Shown here piece by piece: positions 56,030-64,000 of a DNA stretch of 64,000 nucleotides (the stretch's first letter is position 1; each line of letters opens with the position of its first letter). The stretch comes from Helicobacter jaachi (GTDB lineage Bacteria; Campylobacterota; Campylobacteria; Campylobacterales; Helicobacteraceae): NCBI RefSeq assembly GCF_000763135.2, contig NZ_JRPR02000004.1, forward strand, positions 62,001 to 126,000, read 5' to 3'. Both the position numbers and the translations under genes were made by a program. A model generated the notes under the pieces. That model was not told where the DNA came from and did not search any database. It saw nothing but the letters and a program-made list of their open reading frames with translations.

Positions 56030-58036
56030 CTATATCTTAAACGCCTCAAGTTTATTATCAAGTGCCTTAGTTTGCGCGCCAAGCGTGCCTGAACTTTCCT
56101 GCATTTGTCCGCTTATCTCCACGATAGACTCCACGCATTGCGCGATTTTAATGCCATTATCCAAAATCGCTGAAGTGTTAGAATTAACCTTCTGCGCGCC
56201 TTCAAGGCTGGAGAGAGATTTTTCCATAGCTTCTTGCACAAGCTGCGAGAGAGATTCTATATTTTCTTTCATCGCGCTAGATTGCTGCGTTAAATCCTGC
56301 ATAGATTTGGAGCTATTTTCCATATCGGTTGAAATCTCATTAATAGACTGCAAAATCGATTGAATAATCCCGCTCGTTTCAGTAATAGAATGCTGCGTGC
56401 GCTCAGCTAACTTTCGCACCTCATCTGCCACCACCGCAAAGCCCCGCCCATGCTCGCCTGCGCGTGCGGCTTCAATGGCGGCATTGAGCGCTAAAAGATT
56501 GGTTTGCTCGGCAATATCGGTTATGACCACAAGCACATTTTGAATATTTTTCGCCTCATTAGTAAGGGAGAGAATCTTACTTACATTTGCGTCCTCTTTT
56601 TGCGCATCTTCTTCAATTTCAGCGCTTATAGATTCTATAATATGCTTTGTTTGGCTCATATTATTTAGCACAGATTCTAAAGCCTCTTTTGTCGCGTTTG
56701 AAAGCGTGATATTCTGCTCGATAATCTCGCGGCTAGTCTTGCCTAAATCTGTATTATCAGCTGAAATTTTGGCAATGTCTTTGGTGTTACTCTCAAGTTT
56801 ATGAGAAATATCTACTAGCGTATCTGTGATGGAGAGATTATTTTTTGCCTGCTTTGCCACTTCTAAAAATACATTATGAATGTATTTTATAAAGCTATTC
56901 ACAGAGCCTGCCATTGAGGCAATCTCATCATTTGCTAGCACGCTTACTTGCGCGGTTAAATCTTTATTTTCAGTAATATATGAAAGCTTTGTGTTAATAT
57001 TACTTAAGCGCTTAATGATATTTCTTACCACCACCACGCATAACACAAGTGCCAACACCGCTACAATGCCCTCTAATGCAATAAAAATAATAAGCTCATT
57101 TTGCAGGCTTTGGATATGCGAATCCACAATGCCATTAATGTAATTTGCCAAAAAATCCTCGACATCTTTAAGCAAGTTGATTTTTATCGTAATAGTATCA
57201 AACCACACCTTTGCCTCCACGCCAAATTCACCTGTGTGCCGCTTAGATTCTAAAATATCGCGCATTTGCTGCACTTTTGCAAAGCTCTCATGCTTAATGC
57301 TCTCATTATAGAATCTCAAACTTTCTCCATGCGCAAGGGATAAAAAAAGCTTCATAAACGCTTCTTGCTCGGCAATTAGGGCGATAAATTTATTAAAATT
57401 AGCATCACTTGGCACAGCATTGCTTGCAAAAATCCCATTACCTGTAGCACGTTCTAACCCCGCACGCTCCTTTGAGTAGAGGAAATTCGTATAGGCTATC
57501 ATTGATTTTGCCAAAGTCGCATCATCAATAAGCTTGGTAGATTCTAAAACGCTATCAAGCAAAAAGGCTATTGTGGAGGTGTAGTAGCCTATCACTTTGG
57601 GCGTTACTTGCGTTTGCTCGGTGATAGATTTATCGGCTAACTCACGCGTTTGAGTGATTTTGCTAGCTAGGTCTAAACCTTGATTAAGCTGTGTGAGATA
57701 GGCTGTGGGCAAATGGCTGCCTGCTGCAACCATTTGTCTAAAAATCTCATAAGCCTTGTCTGTCTCCACGCGCTGGGTTTTTAACTCGCTGGCAAATTTT
57801 GCCCCCTTACTAGCCAAAAAGCCCGCTGTCATACCGCGCTCTTTTTGCATTTCATGCACGAATTTTGAGAGCTGCTCAGAAATATAAATCTGCTCTTTTA
57901 GGGTTTTGGCTTGCGTGATAGAATCTAGCGTATCACTTAGGCGAAAAAATAAAAACACAATAAGAGCAATCACTGGAATGCCAACAAGGGCTAAGATTTG
58001 AAAGCGAATGCTTAAATGGCGCAGCAGAGAGGACAT
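56030..58036 (-). CDS. Methyl-accepting chemotaxis protein with NIT sensor domain
   Basis: A 668-residue chemoreceptor. Helix 1 is residues 12-31, then a large periplasmic helical domain ([31 protein letters not shown]) of the NIT type, which in other bacteria binds nitrate or nitrite. Helix 2 is [20 protein letters not shown] near 320, followed by HAMP. The signalling tip ([20 protein letters not shown]...[15 protein letters not shown]) is near 515-553. The NIT fold is assigned from the KERG motif and helical pattern; the ligand is unverified. Its 199-bp upstream region shows no clear element. Confidence 0.87.
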   Translation of the reverse strand: MSSLLRHLSIRFQILALVGIPVIALIVFLFFRLSDTLDSITQAKTLKEQIYISEQLSKFVHEMQKERGMTAGFLASKGAKFASELKTQRVETDKAYEIFRQMVAAGSHLPTAYLTQLNQGLDLASKITQTRELADKSITEQTQVTPKVIGYYTSTIAFLLDSVLESTKLIDDATLAKSMIAYTNFLYSKERAGLERATGNGIFASNAVPSDANFNKFIALIAEQEAFMKLFLSLAHGESLRFYNESIKHESFAKVQQMRDILESKRHTGEFGVEAKVWFDTITIKINLLKDVEDFLANYINGIVDSHIQSLQNELIIFIALEGIVAVLALVLCVVVVRNIIKRLSNINTKLSYITENKDLTAQVSVLANDEIASMAGSVNSFIKYIHNVFLEVAKQAKNNLSITDTLVDISHKLESNTKDIAKISADNTDLGKTSREIIEQNITLSNATKEALESVLNNMSQTKHIIESISAEIEEDAQKEDANVSKILSLTNEAKNIQNVLVVITDIAEQTNLLALNAAIEAARAGEHGRGFAVVADEVRKLAERTQHSITETSGIIQSILQSINEISTDMENSSKSMQDLTQQSSAMKENIESLSQLVQEAMEKSLSSLEGAQKVNSNTSAILDNGIKIAQCVESIVEISGQMQESSGTLGAQTKALDNKLEAFKI

Positions 58037-58235
58037 AGCTCGCTCCTTAAAATTTGATATAGGTAAAGATGTTAGTCGCTTATGTCTTAAAGTAGAGTAA
58101 GAATAGTGTAGATTTTACACAAAATTTGTAGAAAAATCGCATTTTGACACATTGTATTAAATAGACAAAAAGAGATTTGCACAAAGGGCTAAGATTTTGC
58201 GCCAACCATAGCTAGTGCAAAATCTTAAAAGAGAG

Positions 58236-58793
58236 CTATTTCACGGGCGCTTCAAAGGCGATTTCAACTTGCGTCCAAGTAAGTTTTTCATGCTCTGGAA
58301 TAGCATTTTGCAAGCTCACTCTAGCGCCATCAAGCCCAAACTCGCTTAAATCAAGCACGCCTTTAGCCACAAGCTTGCCATTACTCACTTCAAATTGCAT
58401 AGGCACTTTTTGTGTTTTGCCATTCATACGCACATTGGCTAAAATCGTGCCTTTATCCTTGCCCTCAATTACATCTTTAAAAGTAACTTTGATAGGGTCT
58501 TTTTTAGCAAAACTATCAAAGAAAAATGTCTTCACATTAGCGTTTTTAGTCTCATCGCCTAGATTTACTTTCATAATATCAATAGTGGCTGTGGCATTGC
58601 TCAATTGAGATTCTAAATCCTGCGTTTTATTAGGCTTGCCAAATTTAAACTTCACATCATCAAAGCTCCCTGTTACGGCTACTTTTGCAGGTGTTTTAAA
58701 CGCTGTCCATTTCACTTCTGCCTTTTGGGTATCAATGCTTGCTGCACACGCCAAACTACCAACCAAACCAAGAGTGGCTAGCACTTTTTTCAT
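58236..58793 (-). CDS. YceI family periplasmic protein
   Basis: A lipocalin-like isoprenoid-binding protein, 185 residues with a signal peptide (KKVLATLGLVGSLACA-AS). AEVKWTAFKTPAKVAVTGSFDDVKFKF opens the YceI beta-barrel, and FDSFAKKDPIKVTF and VPMQFEVSNGKLVAKGVLDLSEFG follow. The ATG at 58793 is preceded by AAAGGAG. YceI proteins bind polyprenyl chains; the function in Helicobacter is unclear. Confidence 0.92.
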   Translation of the reverse strand: MKKVLATLGLVGSLACAASIDTQKAEVKWTAFKTPAKVAVTGSFDDVKFKFGKPNKTQDLESQLSNATATIDIMKVNLGDETKNANVKTFFFDSFAKKDPIKVTFKDVIEGKDKGTILANVRMNGKTQKVPMQFEVSNGKLVAKGVLDLSEFGLDGARVSLQNAIPEHEKLTWTQVEIAFEAPVK

Positions 58794-58914
58794 ATTTGCT
58801 CCTTTAAAATTGAAATATCTAATCATTGTAAAATAAGAAAATAAATATTTTTTATTTTTACATTTTTAGCGCACTTAAAGCCCTTATATTATCAAGGATT
58901 AAACACAAGCGCGC

Positions 58915-58960
58915 TACAATCTTAGTTATTTTATAGAATCTAAAAGGCTAGATTCTATAA
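58915..58960 (+). promoter_or_regulatory. hemL promoter with motif hairpin in the predicted leader
   Basis: TACAAT at 58915-58920 could be the -10 of hemL. The transcript would then carry TTATAGAATCTA (58931-58942) and TAGATTCTATAA (58949-58960), a 12-bp hairpin with a 6-nt loop, 45 nt before the ATG. This is one of the few motif pairs lying before rather than after a gene. Confidence 0.45.
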
Positions 58961-59004
58961 TTTAGGCGCTGCCACACAAGCATACAAAAGCACAAAGGAT
59001 TTAT

Positions 59005-60300
59005 ATGGAAATTTTGCATAGTATTAATGATTTTAACGAGGCAAAGCAAGTCATTCCCGGCGGAGTAAATTCACCTGTTAGGGCATTTGGCAGTGTGGGC
59101 GGCACGCCGCGATTTATCGCTAGAGGCAAGGGCGCATATATTTATGATGAAGATGGCAATGCTTATATTGACTTTGTGCAGAGCTGGGGACCGCTCATTT
59201 TTGGGCATGCTGATGCATTTATAGAATCTGCGCTTAATCTTGCTATCAAAGATGGATTAAGCTTTGGCGCACCCACAGAGAAAGAAACGACATTAGTTAA
59301 GCAAATTATGGCGCTAAGTCATCACGCTACAGAAAAAATGCGCCTTGTAAATTCCGGCACAGAAGCGACTATGAGTGCGCTGCGTCTGGCTAGAGCATAT
59401 AGTGGCAAAGATGATATTATTAAATTTGATGGCTGCTATCATGGACATAGCGATAGTTTGCTCGTTTCTGCGGGGAGCGGCTGTGCGACTTTTGGCACAC
59501 CTAGTTCGCCGGGCGTGCCAAAGGATATATCTAAACATACTTTAGTAGCGCGCTACAATGACATAGATTCTGTGCGGGCATGCTTTGAGACAAGCAAAAA
59601 TGTAGCGTGCGTGATTATTGAAGCATTGGCTGGGAATATGGGATTTGTGCCTGCTGATAAAACCTTTATGCATAATTTGCGCACATTATGTGATGAATAT
59701 GGCGCGCTTTTAATCATTGATGAAGTAATGAGCGGGTTTAGAGCTGGGGTGCAAGGAGCTATTGGGCTGTATGAAGTAGAAGCAGATTTGGTCACTTATG
59801 GCAAAGTTATTGGCGGAGGTATGCCGTTGGCTGCATTTGGTGGGCGTGCAGATATTATGGATATGCTCTCCCCCTTAGGTGGCGTATATCAAGCTGGCAC
59901 GCTTAGTGGTAATCCTATCGCTGTGAGTGCGGGCATTGCCACTTTATCGCAAATTAAAGCAAAAGCGCATTTATATGAGCAACTAGAGAGCTTGGCTAAA
60001 CGACTAACGCAAGGCTTGCAAAGTGCTGCAAAAGATTGTCAAATCCCCTTGCAAGTGGATTATCGCGGGAGTATGTTTGGCTTTTTCTTTAATGAAGATG
60101 TGGTTAAAAATTTTGATGATGCGAAAAAAAGCGACACAAATATGTTTGCGCGCTTTCATCAAAAAATGCTAGAAAGGGGCGTGTATTTTGCTTGCTCGCA
60201 GTTTGAAACGGGCTTTATATGCGCACCTATGGACGAAGCAATGATTGATGAAGTGATTGCAAAAGCCGCACAAGCCTTTATAGAGATTACACACGAATAA
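59005..60300 (+). CDS. hemL: Glutamate-1-semialdehyde 2,1-aminomutase
   Basis: PLP/PMP enzyme making 5-aminolevulinate in the C5 heme pathway, 431 residues. The start [19 protein letters not shown] is diagnostic. [45 protein letters not shown] and the PLP lysine in [19 protein letters not shown] (near 270) are all present. It is the first gene of a set with the AtpZ-like protein 14 nt downstream. Confidence 0.97.
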   Translation: MEILHSINDFNEAKQVIPGGVNSPVRAFGSVGGTPRFIARGKGAYIYDEDGNAYIDFVQSWGPLIFGHADAFIESALNLAIKDGLSFGAPTEKETTLVKQIMALSHHATEKMRLVNSGTEATMSALRLARAYSGKDDIIKFDGCYHGHSDSLLVSAGSGCATFGTPSSPGVPKDISKHTLVARYNDIDSVRACFETSKNVACVIIEALAGNMGFVPADKTFMHNLRTLCDEYGALLIIDEVMSGFRAGVQGAIGLYEVEADLVTYGKVIGGGMPLAAFGGRADIMDMLSPLGGVYQAGTLSGNPIAVSAGIATLSQIKAKAHLYEQLESLAKRLTQGLQSAAKDCQIPLQVDYRGSMFGFFFNEDVVKNFDDAKKSDTNMFARFHQKMLERGVYFACSQFETGFICAPMDEAMIDEVIAKAAQAFIEITHE

Positions 60301-60314
60301 TTATAGAATCTACA

Positions 60315-60656
60315 ATGGACAAAGAGCAAAAACACAAAGGCAGGCTAACCCCTATCGTAGAGGGCGCAAATGAGCTAAGTGTAGGCATTTCTATAGTCGT
60401 GGCAGTCTTGCTAGGCATAGGCATAGGCATAGGGCTAGAGCATTTAAGCGGTGCAAAATGGACATTTTGGCTAGGCGTGGTATGGGGCATAGGCGCGGCT
60501 ATTTTAAATCTTTATAAAGCATACAAAAGGCAGCAGCGACAAGCTCAAGAGCTAGCAAATAACCCACGCTATACCTACAAGCCCGCGCAGAGTGAAAGCA
60601 AAAAGATTGATGATAGCGATGATGAGGAAGATAGCTTAAGTGGCAAATACTACTAA
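60315..60656 (+). CDS. AtpZ/AtpI-family small membrane protein
   Basis: A 113-residue protein with two transmembrane helices (about 20-40 and 49-67) separated by HLSGAKWTF, ending in a basic then acidic tail. The ANELSVGISIVVAVLLGIGIGIGLEH pattern is that of AtpZ/AtpI proteins linked to F-ATPase assembly or ion uptake. No atp genes are nearby; a small hydrophobic protein after hemL also fits my memory of H. pylori order. Confidence 0.75.
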   Translation: MDKEQKHKGRLTPIVEGANELSVGISIVVAVLLGIGIGIGLEHLSGAKWTFWLGVVWGIGAAILNLYKAYKRQQRQAQELANNPRYTYKPAQSESKKIDDSDDEEDSLSGKYY

Positions 60657-61119
60657 TACTAAAAAGGCAGGCATACAAGGCATAAGCGTAAGTTTATTAT
60701 GTGCTATAGCAGTGTTTGGCGCGCTTGTGGGCTATCAATGTGGGCTTAATATTATGCTTAGCTTTGAAGTAGGCTTTGTGGGAAATGTGTGCATAGTGGG
60801 CAGCTCATTCCTTGCTATGCTTAAAAAATTAAAACATTTGCCCGCGCAAGAATCCCCCAAAACGCACTCAAAAGAGGGTAAAAATAAACAGGGGGCAAAA
60901 GAAAAAGGCGCATTTTTCACAGATTTTTCCACCAAATTCACACTAGGGACGCAAATGAGTATCGCATTTTTGCGTATATTAAGCTATTTAGCGCTTGCGG
61001 GCGCGATTATAGCGCTATTTAAATATGAGCTATTTTCGTTTGTGGGATTTTTTGTAGGGCTTTTTGTGGCGCTTGTGGCACTCATTGGCTTAAGTTTATG
61101 GTATATAAAAGCCTCTTAA
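60640..61119 (+). CDS. Conserved membrane protein of unknown function
   Basis: A 159-residue protein, apparent GTG start at 60640, overlapping the previous gene by 17 nt. There are four hydrophobic helices (about 14-30, 38-60, 107-125 and 128-155), with a charged Lys-rich loop in the middle. I do not recognise the family. The tight overlap suggests translation coupled to the AtpZ-like gene. Confidence 0.65.
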   Translation: MANTTNTKKAGIQGISVSLLCAIAVFGALVGYQCGLNIMLSFEVGFVGNVCIVGSSFLAMLKKLKHLPAQESPKTHSKEGKNKQGAKEKGAFFTDFSTKFTLGTQMSIAFLRILSYLALAGAIIALFKYELFSFVGFFVGLFVALVALIGLSLWYIKAS

Positions 61120-61265
61120 ATGGCTTTATATAGCCTATTATTTAGTCTAGATTCTGTTCTCTTATTTGCTCGCCCTTTGTGCGAGATACTAAAATCTTAA
61201 GCTTAGATTCTATACAATAAGCCCTCACGCTATTTATGACTTTAGATTCTATACAAGGAGTTTGC

Positions 61266-62474
61266 ATGAGCATTCAAAAATTTAAATTATTTGTTGATGA
61301 GTATCAAAAAAGAGCAGATTATAAAGAGCCTTTGGGGTTTGGGATTGCGCGTGTGGAGATTGGCAAAAAGTCTAAAGCCGTGCTATGCGCCACTTATCCT
61401 ACGATGAATTGGAGCGGGGAAAATCTAGGGACTTATGCGGTTTTGTGTGAAAGTGCGCAAGCAGCAGAGAGTTTATCACAAAGTGAAAATGAGGCAGTTT
61501 ATGGCATTACGCAAGCGTTTGTAGATAAGGCTTTGGAGCTTTATACGCCCTTTTTAAGCGAGGCATTGAGCGATAATCAAACGCATAAAAATATTCAAGT
61601 CATTTTAGAATTAAAAAAGCAAGCCGACAAAGGAAAGCTTAAAACTAAAGGCGGCAGGGCGCGCTATCGCTTTTGCGTGATTTACAAAGATGAAAAATGC
61701 GAAAGTGTAGAATCTGCATATCTTAAATTGCTCGCACTCTCTTTGGGCAAAGCTCCTCTGCGCTCCTTGCAGCTTGATGGGATTTTTGGATTATTGCAAA
61801 ATGTCGCGTGGAGCGGGAATAAGCCCTATGAGCTTGAATGGTTAAGAGAAAATGAAGTGCGCTTAAAGGTAGAGGGGACATTCCCCCATATTGATTTTGT
61901 AGATAAATTCCCGCGATATTTAATGCAAGTCATTCCGCAATTTGATAATATCCGTCTTTTAGATGCGGCAAAAACGCGCTTTGGAGCGTATCTTGGCAAT
62001 GGTGGCTACACGCAAATGCCCGGCGCAAGCTATGTGAATTTTAATGCCGGCGCACTAGGGGCTTGTATGAATGAAGGGCGCATTAGCTCAAGCGTGGTGG
62101 TGGGTGAAGGCACAGACATTGGTGGGGGTGCTAGTATTCTAGGTGTGCTAAGTGGTGGCAATACAGAGCCTATAAGCATTGGTAAAAATTGCTTGCTAGG
62201 CGTTAATAGCGCTACAGGCATTAGTCTAGGCGATGGCTGCATTGTCGATGGTGGCATCGCGGTGCTAGCAGGCGGGGTATTTTACATAAAGCCAGAAGAA
62301 GCAGCAAAAATAGCACAAATCAATGATACTTTTGTCATCAATGAAAGCAATCTCTACAAAGGTAGGGAGTTATCGGGCAAAAATGGCATTCACTTCCGCT
62401 GCGATAGCCAAAGTGGAAAGATGATAGCCTTTAGAAGCAATCGCAAAATCGAGCTAAATACGGCTTTGCACTAA
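61266..62474 (+). CDS. dapD: 2,3,4,5-tetrahydropyridine-2,6-dicarboxylate N-succinyltransferase
   Basis: Lysine/meso-diaminopimelate synthesis: succinyl transfer from CoA. The 402 residues are the long Campylobacterota form. The N-terminal half (IARVEIGKKSKAVLCATYPTMNWSGENLGTYA) is lineage specific. The hexapeptide beta-helix includes GASYVNFNAGALGACMNEGRISSSVVVGEGTDIGGGASILG and NCLLGVNSATGISLGDGCIVDGGI. The ATG at 61266 has AAGGAG 5 nt upstream, preferred to 61236. Confidence 0.94.
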   Translation: MSIQKFKLFVDEYQKRADYKEPLGFGIARVEIGKKSKAVLCATYPTMNWSGENLGTYAVLCESAQAAESLSQSENEAVYGITQAFVDKALELYTPFLSEALSDNQTHKNIQVILELKKQADKGKLKTKGGRARYRFCVIYKDEKCESVESAYLKLLALSLGKAPLRSLQLDGIFGLLQNVAWSGNKPYELEWLRENEVRLKVEGTFPHIDFVDKFPRYLMQVIPQFDNIRLLDAAKTRFGAYLGNGGYTQMPGASYVNFNAGALGACMNEGRISSSVVVGEGTDIGGGASILGVLSGGNTEPISIGKNCLLGVNSATGISLGDGCIVDGGIAVLAGGVFYIKPEEAAKIAQINDTFVINESNLYKGRELSGKNGIHFRCDSQSGKMIAFRSNRKIELNTALH

Positions 62475-62498
62475 TTTATAGAATCTGGGATATTTTGA

Positions 62499-63827
62499 GT
62501 GAGTAAAAGCTTGCACCTTATTTCGCTAGGCTGCACAAAGAATTTAGTAGATTCTGAAGTAATGCTTGGGCGATTGAAACATTTTGCCTTAACGCCGCAC
62601 ATTGACGAAGCAGATGTGATTATTGTAAATACCTGCGGATTTATAGAATCTGCAAAGCAAGAGAGTATCCAAACTATCCTTGATGCTTCAAATAAGCGCA
62701 AAAATGGCGCGATACTAGTGGTAAGCGGCTGCTTATCGCAAAGATACACCAAAGAGCTGCGAGCAGAAATCCCTGAAATTGATATTATCACAGGCGTGGG
62801 GGATTATGATAAGATTGATGTGATGATACAAGAACTTAAGAGTGTGCGCTCACAAGGCGTATTTTTGAGCGATTGGCATAATGAGCGCGTGATTATTGGC
62901 TCAAGGTTTCATGCCTATATCAAGCTAAGTGAGGGCTGCAATCAATCTTGTAGCTTTTGCGCAATCCCCACTTTTAAGGGTAGGCTGCACTCGCGCACGC
63001 TATCTTCAGCCATTAAAGAGCTAGAAAATCTCTACGTGCAGGGCTTTAGGGACTTTACATTTATCGCTCAAGATTCTAGCTCGTATATGCGTGATTTAGG
63101 GCAAAAAGATGGCTTAATTGCACTCATTCATGCTGTTGATAAGCTTAATCTCCCTATAAGTGCAAGAATCTTTTATCTCTACCCCACCACTACAAGCCTG
63201 CAACTTATAGAATCTATTGCGCAATCAAAAAGTTTTTTGCCCTACTTTGATATGCCAATTCAACACATTGCAGATTCTATGCTAAGCCTTATGCGGCGTG
63301 GTGCAGATAAGAAAAGGCATATTGAGCTTTTAAAGGCTATGAAAGCAGTGCCACAAAGCTTTGTGCGCACGAGCTTTGTGCTAGGACACCCCGGGGAGAG
63401 TGAGCGAGATTTTTTAGAGCTGTGTGATTTTGTGCAGGATTTTGGCTTTGATAGGGCGAATTTATTTGCCTATTCGCCCCAAGAAAATACACCCGCTTTT
63501 AGTATGCCCAATAAAATTAGTGCAAAGCTCACAAATGCGCGCATTACTGCGCTTAATAAAATTATTAAAGCCCAGCACAAAGCGCATAATAAAGCCCTGC
63601 TCAATCAAGAAGTAGATATTATCTGCGAGGGCAAAAGCGAGATGAGTGAGTATTTCTACAAAGCGCGCTTAAAGCTATGGGGGCGGGACATTGATGGGGA
63701 GATTCTTATTAACGATAGCGAGCTTTGTGATACAAATGGCGAGCCTTTAGCGCTAAAAGAGGGCTACTATCGTGCGCGCATTACTGCGCATAAGCAAAAT
63801 TTTCTCTTTGCAAAGGTAGTGGGCTAG
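62499..63827 (+). CDS. rimO: Ribosomal protein S12 methylthiotransferase RimO
   Basis: Radical-SAM enzyme that methylthiolates Asp of ribosomal protein S12, 442 residues. The N-terminal UPF0004 domain has cysteines in LGCTKNLVDSEVM, NTCGFIESAKQES and SGCLSQRY; the radical-SAM cluster is in CNQSCSFCAIP near 147; a TRAM domain closes the protein. It starts with GTG at 62499, 24 nt after dapD, likely cotranscribed. Confidence 0.95.
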   Translation: MSKSLHLISLGCTKNLVDSEVMLGRLKHFALTPHIDEADVIIVNTCGFIESAKQESIQTILDASNKRKNGAILVVSGCLSQRYTKELRAEIPEIDIITGVGDYDKIDVMIQELKSVRSQGVFLSDWHNERVIIGSRFHAYIKLSEGCNQSCSFCAIPTFKGRLHSRTLSSAIKELENLYVQGFRDFTFIAQDSSSYMRDLGQKDGLIALIHAVDKLNLPISARIFYLYPTTTSLQLIESIAQSKSFLPYFDMPIQHIADSMLSLMRRGADKKRHIELLKAMKAVPQSFVRTSFVLGHPGESERDFLELCDFVQDFGFDRANLFAYSPQENTPAFSMPNKISAKLTNARITALNKIIKAQHKAHNKALLNQEVDIICEGKSEMSEYFYKARLKLWGRDIDGEILINDSELCDTNGEPLALKEGYYRARITAHKQNFLFAKVVG

Positions 63828-63964
63828 CATTTTGGCGCACTTAGACAAATTGGTGCGACATTCACAAAATCTCTCAAAAGCATGTATTTTATAATAATCT
63901 TTATCGCTTGTATAGTTTTTGTTGCTAGAATTGCGCTTTTGCAGCAATTTTTCAAGGAGTTTTT

Positions 63965-64000
63965 ATGAATTACAGGAAGTATCAAAGGGGCTATTATATG
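63965..64000 (+). CDS. Start of an unidentified gene (12 codons in window)
   Basis: ATG at 63965 with AAGGAG 6 nt upstream, reading MNYRKYQRGYYM to the edge. Possible -10 hexamers lie at 63890-63895 (TATAAT) and 63926-63931 (TAGAAT). The start vaguely recalls some 2-isopropylmalate synthases, but 12 residues cannot support a name. Confidence 0.55.
   Translation, partial: MNYRKYQRGYYM

Overview
The window is a gene-dense stretch (roughly 40% GC by eye) of a Campylobacterota chromosome, most likely an enterohepatic Helicobacter. Several markers agree: flavin-dependent thymidylate synthase (ThyX), a three-gene bc1 complex with a diheme c-type subunit, a carboxynorspermidine-type polyamine enzyme beside a biosynthetic arginine decarboxylase (SpeA), a CetA/CetB-like energy-taxis pair, a CZB-domain chemoreceptor, a Helicobacter-type DapD, a CcoS + TrxR-like pair, and a homopolymeric G tract in a surface-glycan gene. 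The species cannot be fixed from this sequence alone. No tRNA, rRNA, CRISPR array, prophage or transposase was found.

Layout. 1-3.9 kb: recG (cut by the window edge), gapA, ccoS and a TrxR-like flavoprotein gene broken by one in-frame TAA. 4-9.4 kb: a sugar-type ABC importer with no binding protein, a serine-type permease, lpxD. 9.6-15.3 kb: a carboxynorspermidine dehydrogenase enlarged by two insertions, then a TRIC-type channel, bcp, lpxK, nadE and a class III sirtuin. 15.4-18.3 kb: petABC. 18.4-20.2 kb: thyX and a DUF354 protein. 20.2-27 kb: a six-gene type II secretion / type IV pilus / Cts-competence-like operon (F, E, D and three assembly proteins), followed upstream by ruvC. 27.55-27.7 kb: a probable part of oriC in front of dnaA. 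29-31 kb: cetBA-like energy taxis. 31-34 kb: an MDR oxidoreductase and oleate hydratase. 34-36.5 kb: a phase-variable GT39-type glycosyltransferase (switched off here) and ilvC. 36.6-39.3 kb: ppc. 39.6-47 kb: a cluster of three flavin-dependent monooxygenases with a periplasmic cyclase-family hydrolase, an MHS transporter and an ATP-grasp ligase. 47-50.4 kb: argG, a CDF metal transporter, cutA and a small membrane protein. 50.5-52.5 kb: an AbiEii-like nucleotidyltransferase coupled to a HipA-like kinase. 52.5-64 kb: ybeY, speA, cysE, a NIT-domain chemoreceptor, yceI, hemL, two small membrane proteins, dapD, rimO and the first codons of one more gene.

Most notable: (i) the poly-G switch at 35,325-35,336, where 12 G puts the glycosyltransferase out of frame and 11 G would restore it; (ii) a very abundant short motif (AGAATCT, often extended to TATAGAATCTA) in both strands and inside genes, with inverted pairs placed at gene ends, which recalls the DNA-uptake sequences of Neisseria and Pasteurellaceae and shares the window with a Cts-like competence operon; (iii) the AbiEii-like/HipA-like pair, a candidate unconventional toxin-antitoxin or defence unit; (iv) a 152-bp intergenic repeat in two copies, one abutting the hipA-like gene, with a hairpin showing one compensatory base pair; (v) the monooxygenase/ATP-grasp cluster, whose substrate is unknown.

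Starts were chosen by ribosome-binding site and family alignment, so many genes begin downstream of the longest possible ORF. All functional calls come from reading motifs; no database search was run.
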